Shown here piece by piece: positions 40,202-53,067 of a stretch of 64,000 nucleotides of DNA. The position numbers and the translations under genes are program-made. How positions within the stretch are numbered: the stretch's first letter is position 1; the number at the start of each line of letters is the position of its first letter. Under the pieces are notes generated by a model. The model had not been told where the DNA came from, did not search any database, and saw nothing but the letters and a program-made list of their open reading frames with translations. Source of the DNA: Hippophae tibetana (Eukaryota > Streptophyta > Magnoliopsida > Rosales > Elaeagnaceae); contig CM072810.1 of NCBI GenBank assembly GCA_037013495.1, forward strand, positions 36,981,843 to 37,045,842. The letters are read 5' to 3'.

Positions 40202-42541
40202 ATGATAGCAATCCACTTTCGTGGACAGAAACAACTTGACTTTATATACATCAAGTATAGTGGTACGAGCGAAGCTATTTTGACACAATTGTTAGAAATG
40301 ATGAATCTAATACCAATGAAGAGAAAATATCTATACTTTCCCATAGATTTACTAAATTTCTTAGAAAGAATAAACCCGTTTTTAGGGATTTAAGAAAAAG
40401 TAATCCGAGCTCTAAAATAATTATTGCAATGAATTTATAGTGGTATTTCTTCCAAGAAACTTCAAACATTTTGGAGACCACTCATATATGCACTTGAACA
40501 AAAAACTAAATCTGGAACTATGCAGCTGAACATAAATTTTGAACTCTATATCGTGCAAGAGGATGAAACTTTGAACAAATTCTATGCAGGTTTTTGAATC
40601 ATTATCAACTACCCGTACAATTTGGGAAAAAAAGTAGATTGAGAAAATTGTTGTTAGCCTACATTATCATTTTCAAGAAAAAGATACCTTGCTTAAATAG
40701 ATATAGAAGGCCTGTGAACTTACTGTTAAATGAATCAGTTGCGAAATTATTCGAACTGCATTATTTGTTGCTAAGATGATAGCAATCCACTTTCGCGGAT
40801 GGAAAGAGCTTGAATTTATAGACATCAAGTATAGTTGTACGAGCGAAGCTATTTTGACACAATTGTTAGAAATGATGAATCTATTACCAATGAAGAGAAA
40901 ATATCTATACTTTCCCATAGATTTACTAAATTTCTTAGAAAGAATAAACCCGTTTTTAGGGATTTAAGAAAAAGGTAATCCGAGCTCTAAAATGATTATT
41001 GCAATGAATTTATAGTGGTATTTCTTCCAAGAAACTTCAAACATTTTGGTGACCACTCATATATGCATTTAAACAAAAAAGTAAATCTAGAACTATGCAG
41101 CTGAACATAAATTTTGAACTCTATATCTTGCAAGAGGATGAAACTTTGAACAAATTCTATGCAGGTTTTTGAATCATTATCAACTACCCGTACAATTGCT
41201 ATGGACCTATTTGGGAAAAAAAGTAGATTGAGAAAATTGTTGTTAGCCTACATTATCATTTTCAAGAAAACGATACCTTGCTTAAATCCATATAGAAGGC
41301 CTGTGAACTTACTGTTAAATGAATCAGTTACGAAATTATTCGAACTGCATTATTTGTTGCCAAGATGATAGCAATCCACTTTCGTGAACAGAAAGAGCTT
41401 GACTTTATATACATCAAGTATAGTGGTACGAGCGAAGCTATTTGGACACAATTGTTAGAAATGATGAATCTAATACCAATGAAGAGAAAATATCTATACT
41501 TTCTCATAGATTTACTAAATTTCTTAGAAAGAATAAACCCGTTATTAGGGATTTAGAAAAAGGTAATCCGAGCTCTAAAATGATTATTTCAATGAATTTA
41601 TAGTATTATTTCTTCCAAGCGACTTCAAACATTTTGGAGACCACTCATATAGGCATTTGAGCAAAAAACTAAATCTAGAACTATGCAGTCGAACATAAAT
41701 TTTGAACTCTATATCATGCAAGAGGATGAAACTTTGAACAAATTCTACGCAGGTTTTTCAAACATTATCAACTACTCGTACAATTTGGATGGACCTATTT
41801 GGAAAAAAAAGTAGATTGACAAAATTGTTGTTAGCCTACATTATCATTTCAAAGAAAAAGATACCTTGCTTAAATCCATATAGAAGGCCTGTGAACTTAC
41901 TGTTAAATGAATCAGTTGCGAAATTATTCGAACTGCATTATTTGTTGCCAAGATGATAGCAATCCACTTTCGCGGATGGAAGGAGCTTGACTTTATAGAC
42001 ATCAAGTATAGTGGTACGAGCGAAGCTATTTTGACACAATTGTTAGAAATGATGAATCTAATACCAATGAAGAGAAAATATCTATACTTTCCCATAGATT
42101 TACTAAATTTCTTAGAAAGAATAAACCCGTTTTTAGGGATTTAAGAAAAAGGTAATCCGAGCTCAAAAATGATTATTTCAATGAATTTATAGTTGTATTT
42201 CTTCCAAGCAACTTCAAACATTTTGGAGACCACTTATATAGGCATTTGAACAAAAAACTAAATCTAGAACTATGCAGCTGAACATAAATTTTGAACTCTA
42301 TATCGTGCAATAGGATGAAACTTTGAACAAATTCTATGCAGGTTTTTGAATCATTATCAACTACCCGTACAATTTGGATGGACCTATTTGGGAAAAAAAG
42401 TAGATTGAGAAAATTGTTGTTAGCCTACATTATCATTTTCAAGAAAACGATACCTTGCTTAAATCCATATAGAAGGCCTGTGAACATACTGTTAAATGAA
42501 TCAGTTGCAAAATTATTTGAACTGCATTATTTGTTGCCAAG
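40202..42541 (+). repeat. HOR-C unit 2 (four monomers, 2340 bp)
   Basis: Anchors 40202, 40776, 41365 and 41953. Nearly identical to unit 1; visible differences include CATTTAAAC for CATTTGAAC (about 41069 against 38729), CTAAATC for CTATATC (41669/39329) and ATCAGTTGCG for ATCAATTGCG (41911/39571). The next QQ monomer (42542) starts a third unit that breaks up after the following deletion-type monomer. Confidence 0.88.
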
Positions 42542-43289
42542 ATGATAGCAATCCACTTTCGTGGACAGAAACAACTTGACTTTATATACATCAAGTATAG
42601 TGGTACGAGCGAAGGTATTTTGACACAATTGTTAGAAATGATGAATCTAATACCAATGAAGAGAAAATATCTATACTTTCCCATAGATTTACTAAATTTC
42701 TTAGAAAGAATAAACCCGTTTTTAGGGATTTAAGAAAAAGTAATCCGAGCTCTAAAATAATTATTGCAATGAATTTATAGTGGTATTTCTTCCAAGAAAC
42801 TTCAAACATTTTGGAGACCACTCATATATGCACTTGAACAAAAAACTAAATCTAGAACTATGCAGCTGAACATAAATTTTGAACTCTATATCGTGCAAGA
42901 GGATGAAACTTTGAACAAATTCTATGCAGGTTTTTGAATCATTATCAACTACCCGTACAATTTGGGAAAAAAAGTAGATTGAGAAAATTGTTGTTAGCCT
43001 ACATTATCATTTTCAAGAAAAAGATACCTTGCTTAAATCCATATAGAAGGCCTGTGAACTTACTGTTAAATGAATCAGTTGCGAAATTATTCGAACTGCA
43101 TTATTTGTTGCCAAGATGATAGCAATCCACTTTCGCGGATGGAAAGAGCTTGACTTTATAGACATCAAGTATAGTTGTACGAGCGAAGCTATTTTGACAC
43201 AATTGTTAGAAATGATGAATCTATTACCAATGAAGAGAAAATATCTATACCTTCCCATAGATTTACTAAATTTCTTAGAAAGAATAAAC
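42542..43289 (+). repeat. Monomers M73-M74: start of a third HOR-C unit
   Basis: QQ monomer (anchor 42542, GCGAAGGTATTTT allele) and deletion-type monomer (43116). This deletion-type monomer is the first with TTAAATCCATATAG and GCTTGACTTTATAG; the six to its left have TTAAATAGATATAG and GCTTGAATTTATAG. All later deletion-type copies follow the new form, so the lineage splits here into a left and a right clade. Confidence 0.8.
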
Positions 43290-44465
43290 CCGTTTTTAGG
43301 GATTTAAAAAAAAGGTAATCCGAGCTCTAAAATGATTATTTCAATGAATTTATAGTTGTATTTCTTCCAAGCGACTTCAATCATTTTGGAGACCACTCAT
43401 ATAGGCATTTGAGCAAAAAATTAAATCTAGAACTATGCAGCTGAACATAAATTTTGAACTCTATATCATGCAAGAGGATGAAACTTTGACCAAATTCTAC
43501 GCAGGTTTTTCAATCAATTTCAACTACCCGTACAATTTGGATGGACCTATTTGGAAAAAAAAGTAGATTTAGAAAATTGTTGTTAGCCAACATTATCATT
43601 TTCAAGAAAAAGATACCTTGCTTAAATCCATATAGAAGGCCTATGAACTTACTGTTAAATGAATCAGTTGCGAAATTATTCGAACTGCATTATTTTTTGC
43701 CAAGATGATAGCAATCCACTTTCGCGGATGGAAGGAGCTTGACTTTATAGACATCAAGTATAGTGGTACGAGCGAAGCTATTTTGACACAATTGTTAGAA
43801 ATGATGAATCTAATACCAATGAAGAGAAAATATCTATACTTTCCCATAGATTTACTAAATTTCTTAGAAAGAATAAACCCGTTTTTAGGGATTTAAAAAA
43901 AAGGTAATCCGATCTCCAAAATGATTATTTCAATGAATTTATAGTTGTATTTCTTCCAAGCAGCTTCAAACATTGTGGAGACCACCCATATAGGTATTTG
44001 GCCAAAAAATAAATCTAGAACTATGCAGTTGAACAAAAAATTTGAACTCTATATCATGCAAGAGGATGAAACTTTGAAAAAATTCTATGCAGGTTTTTGA
44101 ATCATTATCAACTACCCGTACAATTTGAATGGACCTATTTGGGAAAAAAAGTAGATTGACAAAACTGTTGTTAGCCTACATTATCATTTTCAAGAAAGAG
44201 ATACCTTGCTTAAATCCATATAGAAGGCCTGTGAACTTACTGTTAAATGAATCAGTTGCGAAATTATTCGAACTGCATTATTTGTTGCCAAGATGATAGC
44301 AATCCACTTTCGCGGATGGAAGGAGCTTGACTTTATAGACATCAAGTATAGTGGTACGAGCGAAGCTATTTTGACACAATTGTTAGAAATGATGAATCTA
44401 ATACCAAGGAAGAGAAAATATCTATACTTTCCCATAGATTATTAAATTTCTTAGAAAGAATAAAC
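43290..44465 (+). repeat. Two-monomer duplication, copy 1 (1176 bp)
   Basis: Tail of M74, M75 (anchor 43705) and most of M76 (44293). Shared with copy 2 at +1176 bp: AGCCAACATT (43586/44762), TATTTTTTGCC (43691/44867), GGCCTATGAAC (43639/44815), GAAACTGTTG-type ACAAAACTG (44160/45336) and CAAGAAAGAG (44191/45367). Near its right end it has private changes: CCAAGGAAG at 44405, a shortened ATAGATTATTAAA at about 44436, and AAACCTG just after the end. Confidence 0.85.
43945..44100 (+). pseudogene. gag remnant, N-half, truncated by TGA; duplicated at 45121
   Basis: Keeps the NIVETTHIGIWPKNK segment in frame, but the downstream part has the majority allele GGTTTTTGA, so the frame stops at 44098-44100 after 51 codons. 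It is therefore a hybrid of the N-preserving subtype (left) and the common subtype (right). An apparently identical copy lies at 45121-45276 within the 1176-bp duplication, and a third relative with the same TGA is at 60336-60491. Confidence 0.5.
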
Positions 44466-45641
44466 CTGTTTTTAGGGATTTAAAAAAAAGGTAATCCGAG
44501 CTCTAAAATGATTATTTCAATGAATTTATAGTTGTATTTCTTCCAAGCGACTTCAATCATTTTGGAGACCACTCATATAGGCATTTGAGCAAAAAATTAA
44601 ATCTAGAACTATGCAGCTGAACATAAATTTTGAACTCTATATCATGCAAGAGGATGAAACTTTGACCAAATTCTACGCAGGTTTTTCAATCAATTTCAAC
44701 TACCCGTACAATTTGGATGGACCTATTTGGAAAAAAAAGTAGATTTAGAAAATTGTTGTTAGCCAACATTATCATTTTCAAGAAAAAGATACCTTGCTTA
44801 AATCCATATAGAAGGCCTATGAACTTACTGTTAAATGAATCAGTTGCGAAATTATTCGAACTGCATTATTTTTTGCCAAGATGATAGCAATCCACTTTCG
44901 CGGATGGAAGGAGCTTGACTTTATAGACATCAAGTATAGTGGTACGAGCGAAGCTATTTTGACACAATTGTTAGAAATGATGAATCTAATACCAATGAAG
45001 AGAAAATATCTATACTTTCCCATAGATTTACTAAATTTCTTAGAAAGAATAAACCCGTTTTTAGGGATTTAAAAAAAAGGTAATCCGATCTCCAAAATGA
45101 TTATTTCAATGAATTTATAGTTGTATTTCTTCCAAGCAGCTTCAAACATTGTGGAGACCACCCATATAGGTATTTGGCCAAAAAATAAATCTAGAACTAT
45201 GCAGTTGAACAAAAAATTTGAACTCTATATCATGCAAGAGGATGAAACTTTGAAAAAATTCTATGCAGGTTTTTGAATCATTATCAACTACCCGTACAAT
45301 TTGAATGGACCTATTTGGGAAAAAAAGTAGATTGACAAAACTGTTGTTAGCCTACATTATCATTTTCAAGAAAGAGATACCTTGCTTAAATCCATATAGA
45401 AGGCCTGTGAACTTACTGTTAAATGAATCAGTTGCGAAATTATTCGAACTGCATTATTTGTTGCCAAGATGATAGCAATCCACTTTCGCGGATGGAAGGA
45501 GCTTGACTTTATAGACATCAAGTATAGTGGTACGAGCGAAGCTATTTTGACACAATTGTTAGAAATGATGAATCTAATACCAATGAAGAGAAAATATCTA
45601 TACTTTCCCATAGATTTACTAAATTTCTTAGAAAGAATAAA
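44466..45641 (+). repeat. Two-monomer duplication, copy 2 (1176 bp)
   Basis: Tail of M76, M77 (anchor 44881) and M78 (45469). Lacks the private changes seen at the end of copy 1. M78 ends GGGATTGAAG in place of GGGATTTAAG at about 45657, which removes stops on both strands and creates unusually long chance frames there. Confidence 0.85.
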
Positions 45642-48600
45642 CCCGTTTTTAGGGATTGAAGAAAAAGGTAATCCGAGCTCAAAAATGATTATTTCAATGA
45701 ATTTATAGTTGTATTTCTTCCAAGCAACTTCAAACATTTTGGAGACCACTTATATAGGCATTTGAACAAAAAACTAAATCTAGAACTATGCAGCTGAACA
45801 TAAATTTTGAACTCTATATCGTGCAAGAGGATGAAACTTTGAACAAATTCTATGCAGGTTTTTGAATCATTATCAACTACCCGTACAATTTGGATGGACC
45901 TATTTGGGAAAAAAAGTAGATTGAGAAAATTGTTGTTAGCCTACATTATCATTTTCAAGAAAACGATACCTTGCTTAAATCCATATAGAAGGCCTGTGAA
46001 CATACTGTTAAATGAATCAGTTGCAAAATTATTTGAACTGCATTATTTGTTGCCAAGATGATAGCAATCCACTTTCGTGGACAGAAACAACTTGACTTTA
46101 TATACATCAAGTATAGTGGTACGAGCGAAGCTATTTTGACACAATTGTTAGAAATGATGAATCTAATACCAATGAAGAGAAAATATCTATACTTTCCCAT
46201 AGATTTACTAAATTTCTTAGAAAGAATAAACCCGTTTTTAGGGATTTAAGAAAAAGTAATCCGAGCTCTAAAATAATTATTGCAATGAATTTATAGTGGT
46301 ATTTCTTCCAAGAAACTTCAAACATTTTGGAGACCACTCATATATGCACTTGAACAAAAAACTAAATCTGGAACTATGCAGCTGAACATAAATTTTGAAC
46401 TCTATATCGTGCAAGAGGATGAAACTTTGAACAAATTCTATGCAGGTTTTTGAATCATTATCAACTACCCGTACAATTTGGGAAAAAAAGTAGATTGAGA
46501 AAATTGTTGTTAGCCTACATTATCATTTTCAAGAAAAAGATACCTTGCTTAAATCCATATAGAAGGCCTGTGAACTTACTGTTAAATGAATCAGTTTGGA
46601 AATTATTCGAACTGCATTATTTGTTGCCAAGATGATAGCAATCCACTTTCGCGGATGGAAAGAGCTTGACTTTATAGACATCAAGTATAGTTGTACGAGC
46701 GAAGCTATTTTGACACAATTGTTAGAAATGATGAATCTAATACCAATGAAGAGAAAATATCTATACTTTCTCATAGATTTACTAAATTTCTTAGAAAGAA
46801 TAAACCCGTTATTAGGGATTTAGAAAAAGGTAATCCGAGCTCTAAAATGATTATTTCAATGAATTTATAGTATTATTTCTTCCAAGCGACTTCAAACATT
46901 TTGGAGACCACTCATATAGGCATTTGAGCAAAAAACTAAATCTAGAACTATGCAGTCGAACATAAATTTTGAACTCTATATCATGCAAGAGGATGAAACT
47001 TTGAACAAATTCTACGCAGGTTTTTCAAACATTATCAACTACTCGTACAATTTGGATGGACCTATTTGGAAAAAAAAGTAGATTGACAAAATTGTTGTTA
47101 GCCTACATTATCATTTCAAAGAAAAAGATACCTTGCTTAAATCCATATAGAAGGCCTGTGAACTTACTGTTAAATGAATCAGTTGCGAAATTATTCGAAC
47201 TGCATTATTTGTTGCCAAGATGATAGCAATCCACTTTCACGGATGGAAGGAGCTTGACTTTATAGACATCAAGTATAGTGGTACGAGCGAAGCTATTTTG
47301 ACACAATTGTTAGAAATGATGAATCTAATACCAATGAAGAGAAAATATCTATACTTTCCCATAGATTTACTAAATTTCTTAGAAAGAATAAACCCGTTTT
47401 TAGGGATTTAAGAAAAAGGTAATCCGAGCTCAAAAATGATTATTTCAATGAATTTATAGTTGTATTTCTTCCAAGCAACTTCAAACATTTTGGAGACCAC
47501 TTATATAGGCATTTGAACAAAAAACTAAATCTAGAACTATGCAGCTGAACATAAATTTTGAACTCTATATCGTGCAATAGGATGAAACTTTGAACAAATT
47601 CTATGCAGGTTTTTGAATCATTATCAACTACCCGTACAATTTGGATGGACCTATTTGGGAAAAAAAGTAGATTGAGAAAATTGTTGTTAGCCTACATTAT
47701 CATTTTCAAGAAAACGATACCTTGCTTAAATCCATATAGAAGGCCTGTGAACATACTGTTAAATGAATCAGTTGCAAAATTATTTGAACTGCATTATTTG
47801 TTGCCAAGATGATAGCAATCCACTTTCGTGGACAGAAACAACTTGACTTTATATACATCAAGTATAGTGGTACGAGCGAAGGTATTTTGACACAATTGTT
47901 AGAAATGATGAATCTAATACCAATGAAGAGAAAATATCTATACTTTCCCATAGATTTACTAAATTTCTTAGAAAGAATAAACCCGTTTTTAGTGATTTAA
48001 GAAAAAGTAATCCGAGCTCTAAAATAATTATTGCAATGAATTTATAGTGGTATTTCTTCCAAGAAACTTCAAACATTTTGGAGACCACTCATATATGCAC
48101 TTGAACAAAAAACTAAATCTGGAACTATGCAGCTGAACATAAATTTTGAACTCTATATCGTGCAAGAGGATGAAACTTTGAAAAAATTCTATGCAGGTTT
48201 TTGAATCATTATCAACTACCCGTACAATTTGAATGGACCTATTTGGGAAAAAAAGTAGATTGACAAAACTGTTGTTAGCCTACATTATCATTTTCAAGAA
48301 AGAGATACCTTGCTTAAATCCATATAGAAGGCCTGTGAACTTACTGTTAAATGAATCAGTTGCGAAATTATTCGAACTGCATTATTTGTTGCCAAGATGA
48401 TAGCAATCCACTTTCGCGGATGGAAGGAGCTTGACTTTATAGACATCAAGTATAGTGGTACGAGCGAAGCTATTTTGACACAATTGTTAGAAATGATGAA
48501 TCTAATACCAATGAAGAGAAAATATCTATACTTTCCCATAGATTTACTAAATTTCTTAGAAAGAATAAACCCGTTTTTAGGGATTTAAGAAAAAGGTAAT

Positions 48601-49559
48601 CCGAGCTCAAAAATGATTATTTCAATGAATTTATAGTTGTATTTCTTCCAAGCAACTTCAAACATTTTGGAGACCACTTATATAGGCATTTGAACAAAAA
48701 ACTAAATCTAGAACTATGCAGCTGAACATAAATTTTGAACTCTATATCGTGCAAGAGGATGAAACTTTGAACAAATTCTATGCAGGTTTTTGAATCATTA
48801 TCAACTACCCGTACAATTTGGATGGACCTATTTGGGAAAAAAAGTAGATTGAGAAAATTGTTGTTAGCCTACATTATCATTTTCAAGAAAACGATACCTT
48901 GCTTAAATCCATATAGAAGGCCTGTGAACATACTGTTAAATGAATCAGTTGCAAAATTATTTGAACTGCATTATTTGTTGCCAAGATGATAGCAATCCAC
49001 TTTCGTGGACAGAAACAACTTGACTTTATATACATCAAGTATAGTGGTACGAGCGAAGCTATTTTGACACAATTGTTAGAAATGATGAATCTAATACCAA
49101 TGAAGAGAAAATATCTATACTTTCCCATAGATTTACTAAATTTCTTAGAAAGAATAAACCCGTTTTTAGGGATTTAAGAAAAAGTAATCCGAGCTCTAAA
49201 ATAATTATTGCAATGAATTTATAGTGGTATTTCTTCCAAGAAACTTCAAACATTTTGGAGACCACTCATATATGCACTTGAACAAAAAACTAAATCTGGA
49301 ACTATGCAGCTGAACATAAATTTTGAACTCTATATCGTGCAAGAGGATGAAACTTTGAACAAATTCTATGCAGGTTTTTGAATCATTATCAACTACCCGT
49401 ACAATTTGGGAAAAAAAGTAGATTGAGAAAATTGTTGTTAGCCTACATTATCATTTTCAAGAAAAAGATACCTTGCTTAAATCCATATAGAAGGCCTGTG
49501 AACTTACTGTTAAATGAATCAGTTGCGAAATTATTCGAACTGCATTATTTGTTGCCAAG
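45642..49559 (+). repeat. Monomers M79-M84: recombinant block
   Basis: Anchors 46058 (QQ), 46632 (deletion type on the left, HOR-C Q type on the right), 47220 (W), 47809 (QQ), 48397 (W) and 48986 (QQ). From within 46632 to about 48090 the sequence follows 41365-42820 at +5267 bp. The stretch 45366-46480 is repeated at 48294-49408 at +2928 bp. M80 joins the two lineages at about 46690-46770, where TTTCTCATAG and GTTATTAGGG of the HOR-C type follow a deletion-type left half. Confidence 0.8.
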
Positions 49560-51313
49560 ATGATAGCAATCCACTTTCGCGGATGGAAAGAGCTTGACTT
49601 TATAGACATCAAGTATAGTTGTACGAGCGAAGCTATTTTGACACAATTGTTAGAAATGATGAATCTATTACCAATGAAGAGAAAATATCTATACCTTCCC
49701 ATAGATTTACTAAATTTCTTAGAAAGAATAAACCCGTTTTTAGGGATTTAAAAAAAAGGTAATCCGAGCTCTAAAATGATTATTTCAATGAATTTATAGT
49801 TGTATTTCTTCCAAGCAACTTTAAACAATTTGGAGACCACTCATATAGGCATTTGAGAAAAAAACAAAATCTAGAACTATGCAGTTGAACATAAATTTTG
49901 AACTCTATATCATGCAAGAGGATGAAACTTTGAACAAATTCTACGAAGGTTTTTCAAACATTATCAACTACTCGTAAAATTTGGATAGACCTATTTGGAA
50001 AAAAAAAGTAGATTGAGAAAATTGTTGTTAGCCTACATTATCATTTTCAAGAAAAAGATACCTTGCTTAAATCCTTATTGAAGGCCTGTGAACTTACTGT
50101 TAAATGAATCAGTTGGGAAATTATTCGAACTGCATTATTTGTTGCCAAGATGATAGCAATCGACTTTCGCGGATGGAAAGAGCTTGACATTATAGACATC
50201 AAGTATAGTGGTACGAGCGAATTAAATTTTGACACAATTATTAGAAATGATGAATCTAATACCAATGAAGAGAAAATATCTATAATTTCCCATAGATTTA
50301 CTAAATTTCCTAGAAAGAATAAACCCGTTTTTAGGGATTTAAGAAAAAGGTAATCCGAGCTCTAAAATGATTATTTCAATGAATTTATAGTTGTATTTCT
50401 TCCAAGAAACTTCAAACATTTTGGAGGCCACTTATATAGGCATTTGAACAAAAAACTAAATCTAGAACTATGCAGCTGAACATAAATTTTGAACTCTATA
50501 TCGTGCAAGAGGATGAAACTTTGAACAAATTCTATGCAGGTTTTTGAATCATTATCAACTACCCGTACAATTTGGATGGACCTATTTGGGAAAAAAAGTA
50601 GATTGAGAAAATTGTTGTTAGCCTACATTATCATTTTCAAGAAAACGATACCTTGCTTAAATCCATATAGAAGGCCTGTGAACATACTGTTAAATGAATC
50701 AGTTGCAAAATTATTTGAACTGCATTATTTGTTGCCAAGATGATAGCAATCCCCTTTCGTGGACAGAAACAACTTGACTTTATATACATCAAGTATAGTG
50801 GTACGAGCGAAGGTATTTTGACACAATTGTTAGAAATGATGAAACTAATACCAATGAAGAGAAAATATCTATACTTTCCCATAGATTTACTAAATTTCTT
50901 AGAAAGAATAAACCCGTTTTTAGGGATTTAAGAAAAAGTAATCCGAGCTCTAAAATAATTATTGCAATGAATTTATAGTGGTATTTCTTCCAAGAAACTT
51001 CAAACATTTTGGAGACCACTCATATATGCACTTGAACAAAAAACTAAATCTGGAACTATGCAGCTGAACATAAATTTTGAACTCTATATCGTGCAAGAGG
51101 ATGAAACTTTGAACAAATTCTATGCAGGTTTTTGAATCATTATCAACTACCCGTACAATTTGGGAAAAAAAGTAGATTGAGAAAATTGTTGTTAGCCTAC
51201 ATTATCATTTTCAAGAAAAAGATACCTTGCTTAAATCCATATAGAAGGCCTGTGAACTTACTGTTAAATGAATCAGTTGCGAAATTATTCGAACTGCATT
51301 ATTTGTTGCCAAG
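49560..51313 (+). repeat. HOR-D unit 1 (deletion, C, QQ; 1754 bp)
   Basis: Anchors 49560, 50150 and 50740. New shared variants compared with earlier C monomers: TTCCTAGAAAG, CTTATTGAAGG, TCGTAAAATTTGGATAG, CTACGAAGG and, in QQ, CAATCCCCTTTCG and GATGAAACTAATACC. This unit keeps TTTTTAGGGATTT in its deletion monomer, whereas the next copies have TTTTTAGTGATTT. ATCTATAATTTCCC at about 50283 is private. Confidence 0.88.
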
Positions 51314-53067
51314 ATGATAGCAATCCACTTTCGCGGATGGAAAGAGCTTGACTTTATAGACATCAAGTATAGTTGTACGAGCGAAGCTATTTTGACACAA
51401 TTGTTAGAAATGATGAATCTATTACCAATGAAGAGAAAATATCTATACCTTCCCATAGATTTACTAAATTTCTTAGAAAGAATAAACCCGTTTTTAGTGA
51501 TTTAAAAAAAAGGTAATCCGAGCTCTAAAATGATTATTTCAATGAATTTATAGTTGTATTTCTTCCAAGCGACTTCAAACAATTTGGAGACCACTCATAT
51601 AGGTATTTGAGAAAAAAACAAAATCTAGAACTATGCAGTTGAACATAAATTTTGAACTCTATATCATGCAAGAGGATGAAACTTTGAACAAATTCTACGA
51701 AGGTTTTTCAAACATTATCAACTACTCGTAAAATTTGGATAGACCTATTTGGAAAAAAAAAGTAGATTGAGAAAATTGTTGTTAGCCTACATTATCATTT
51801 TCAAGAAAAAGATACCTTGCTTAAATCCTTATTGAAGGCCTGTGAACTTACTGTTAAATGAATCAGTTGGGAAATTATTCGAACTGCATTATTTGTTGCC
51901 AAGATGATAGCAATCGACTTTCGCGGATGGAAAGAGCTTGACATTATAGACATCAAGTATAGTGGTACGAGCGAATTAAATTTTGACACAATTATTAGAA
52001 ATGATGAATCTAATACCAATGAAGAGAAAATATCTATACTTTCCCATAGATTTACTAAATTTCCTAGAAAGAATAAACCCGTTTTTAGGGATTTAAGAAA
52101 AAGGTAATCCGAGCTCTAAAATGATTATTTCAATGAATTTATAGTTGTATTTCTTCCAAGAAACTTCAAACATTTTGGAGGCCACTTATATAGGCATTTG
52201 AACAAAAAACTAAATCTAGAACTATGCAGCTGAACATAAATTTTGAACTCTATATCGTGCAAGAGGATGAAACTTTGAACAAATTCTATGCAGGTTTTTG
52301 AATCATTATCAACTACCCGTACAATTTGGATGGACCTATTTGGGAAAAAAAGTAGATTGAGAAAATTGTTGTTAGCCTACATTATCATTTTCAAGAAAAC
52401 GATACCTTGCTTAAATCCATATAGAAGGCCTGTGAACATACTGTTAAATGAATCAGTTGCAAAATTATTTGAACTGCATTATTTGTTGCCAAGATGATAG
52501 CAATCCCCTTTCGTGGACAGAAACAACTTGACTTTATATACATCAAGTATAGTGGTACGAGCGAAGGTATTTTGACACAATTGTTAGAAATGATGAAACT
52601 AATACCAATGAAGAGAAAATATCTATACTTTCCCATAGATTTACTAAATTTCTTAGAAAGAATAAACCCGTTTTTAGGGATTTAAGAAAAAGTAATCCGA
52701 GCTCTAAAATAATTATTGCAATGAATTTATAGTGGTATTTCTTCCAAGAAACTTCAAACATTTTGGAGACCACTCATATATGCACTTGAACAAAAAACTA
52801 AATCTGGAACTATGCAGCTGAACATAAATTTTGAACTCTATATCGTGCAAGAGGATGAAACTTTGAACAAATTCTATGCAGGTTTTTGAATCATTATCAA
52901 CTACCCGTACAATTTGGGAAAAAAAGTAGATTGAGAAAATTGTTGTTAGCCTACATTATCATTTTCAAGAAAAAGATACCTTGCTTAAATCCATATAGAA
53001 GGCCTGTGAACTTACTGTTAAATGAATCAGTTGCGAAATTATTCGAACTGCATTATTTGTTGCCAAG
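51314..53067 (+). repeat. HOR-D unit 2 (three monomers, 1754 bp)
   Basis: Anchors 51314, 51904 and 52494. First unit with TTTTTAGTGATTT in the deletion monomer (51494) and GCGACTTCAAACAATTTGG after it. ATAGGTATTTGAG at about 51600 is private. Confidence 0.88.

Noticed and set aside
45366..45749. Longest open frame of the window, 127 codons on the minus strand
   Set aside because: It exists only because one base change (GGGATTGAAG for GGGATTTAAG) removes a stop in this monomer. The same minus-strand frame is about 81 codons elsewhere, lies antisense to the gag-like frame and has no recognisable domain.
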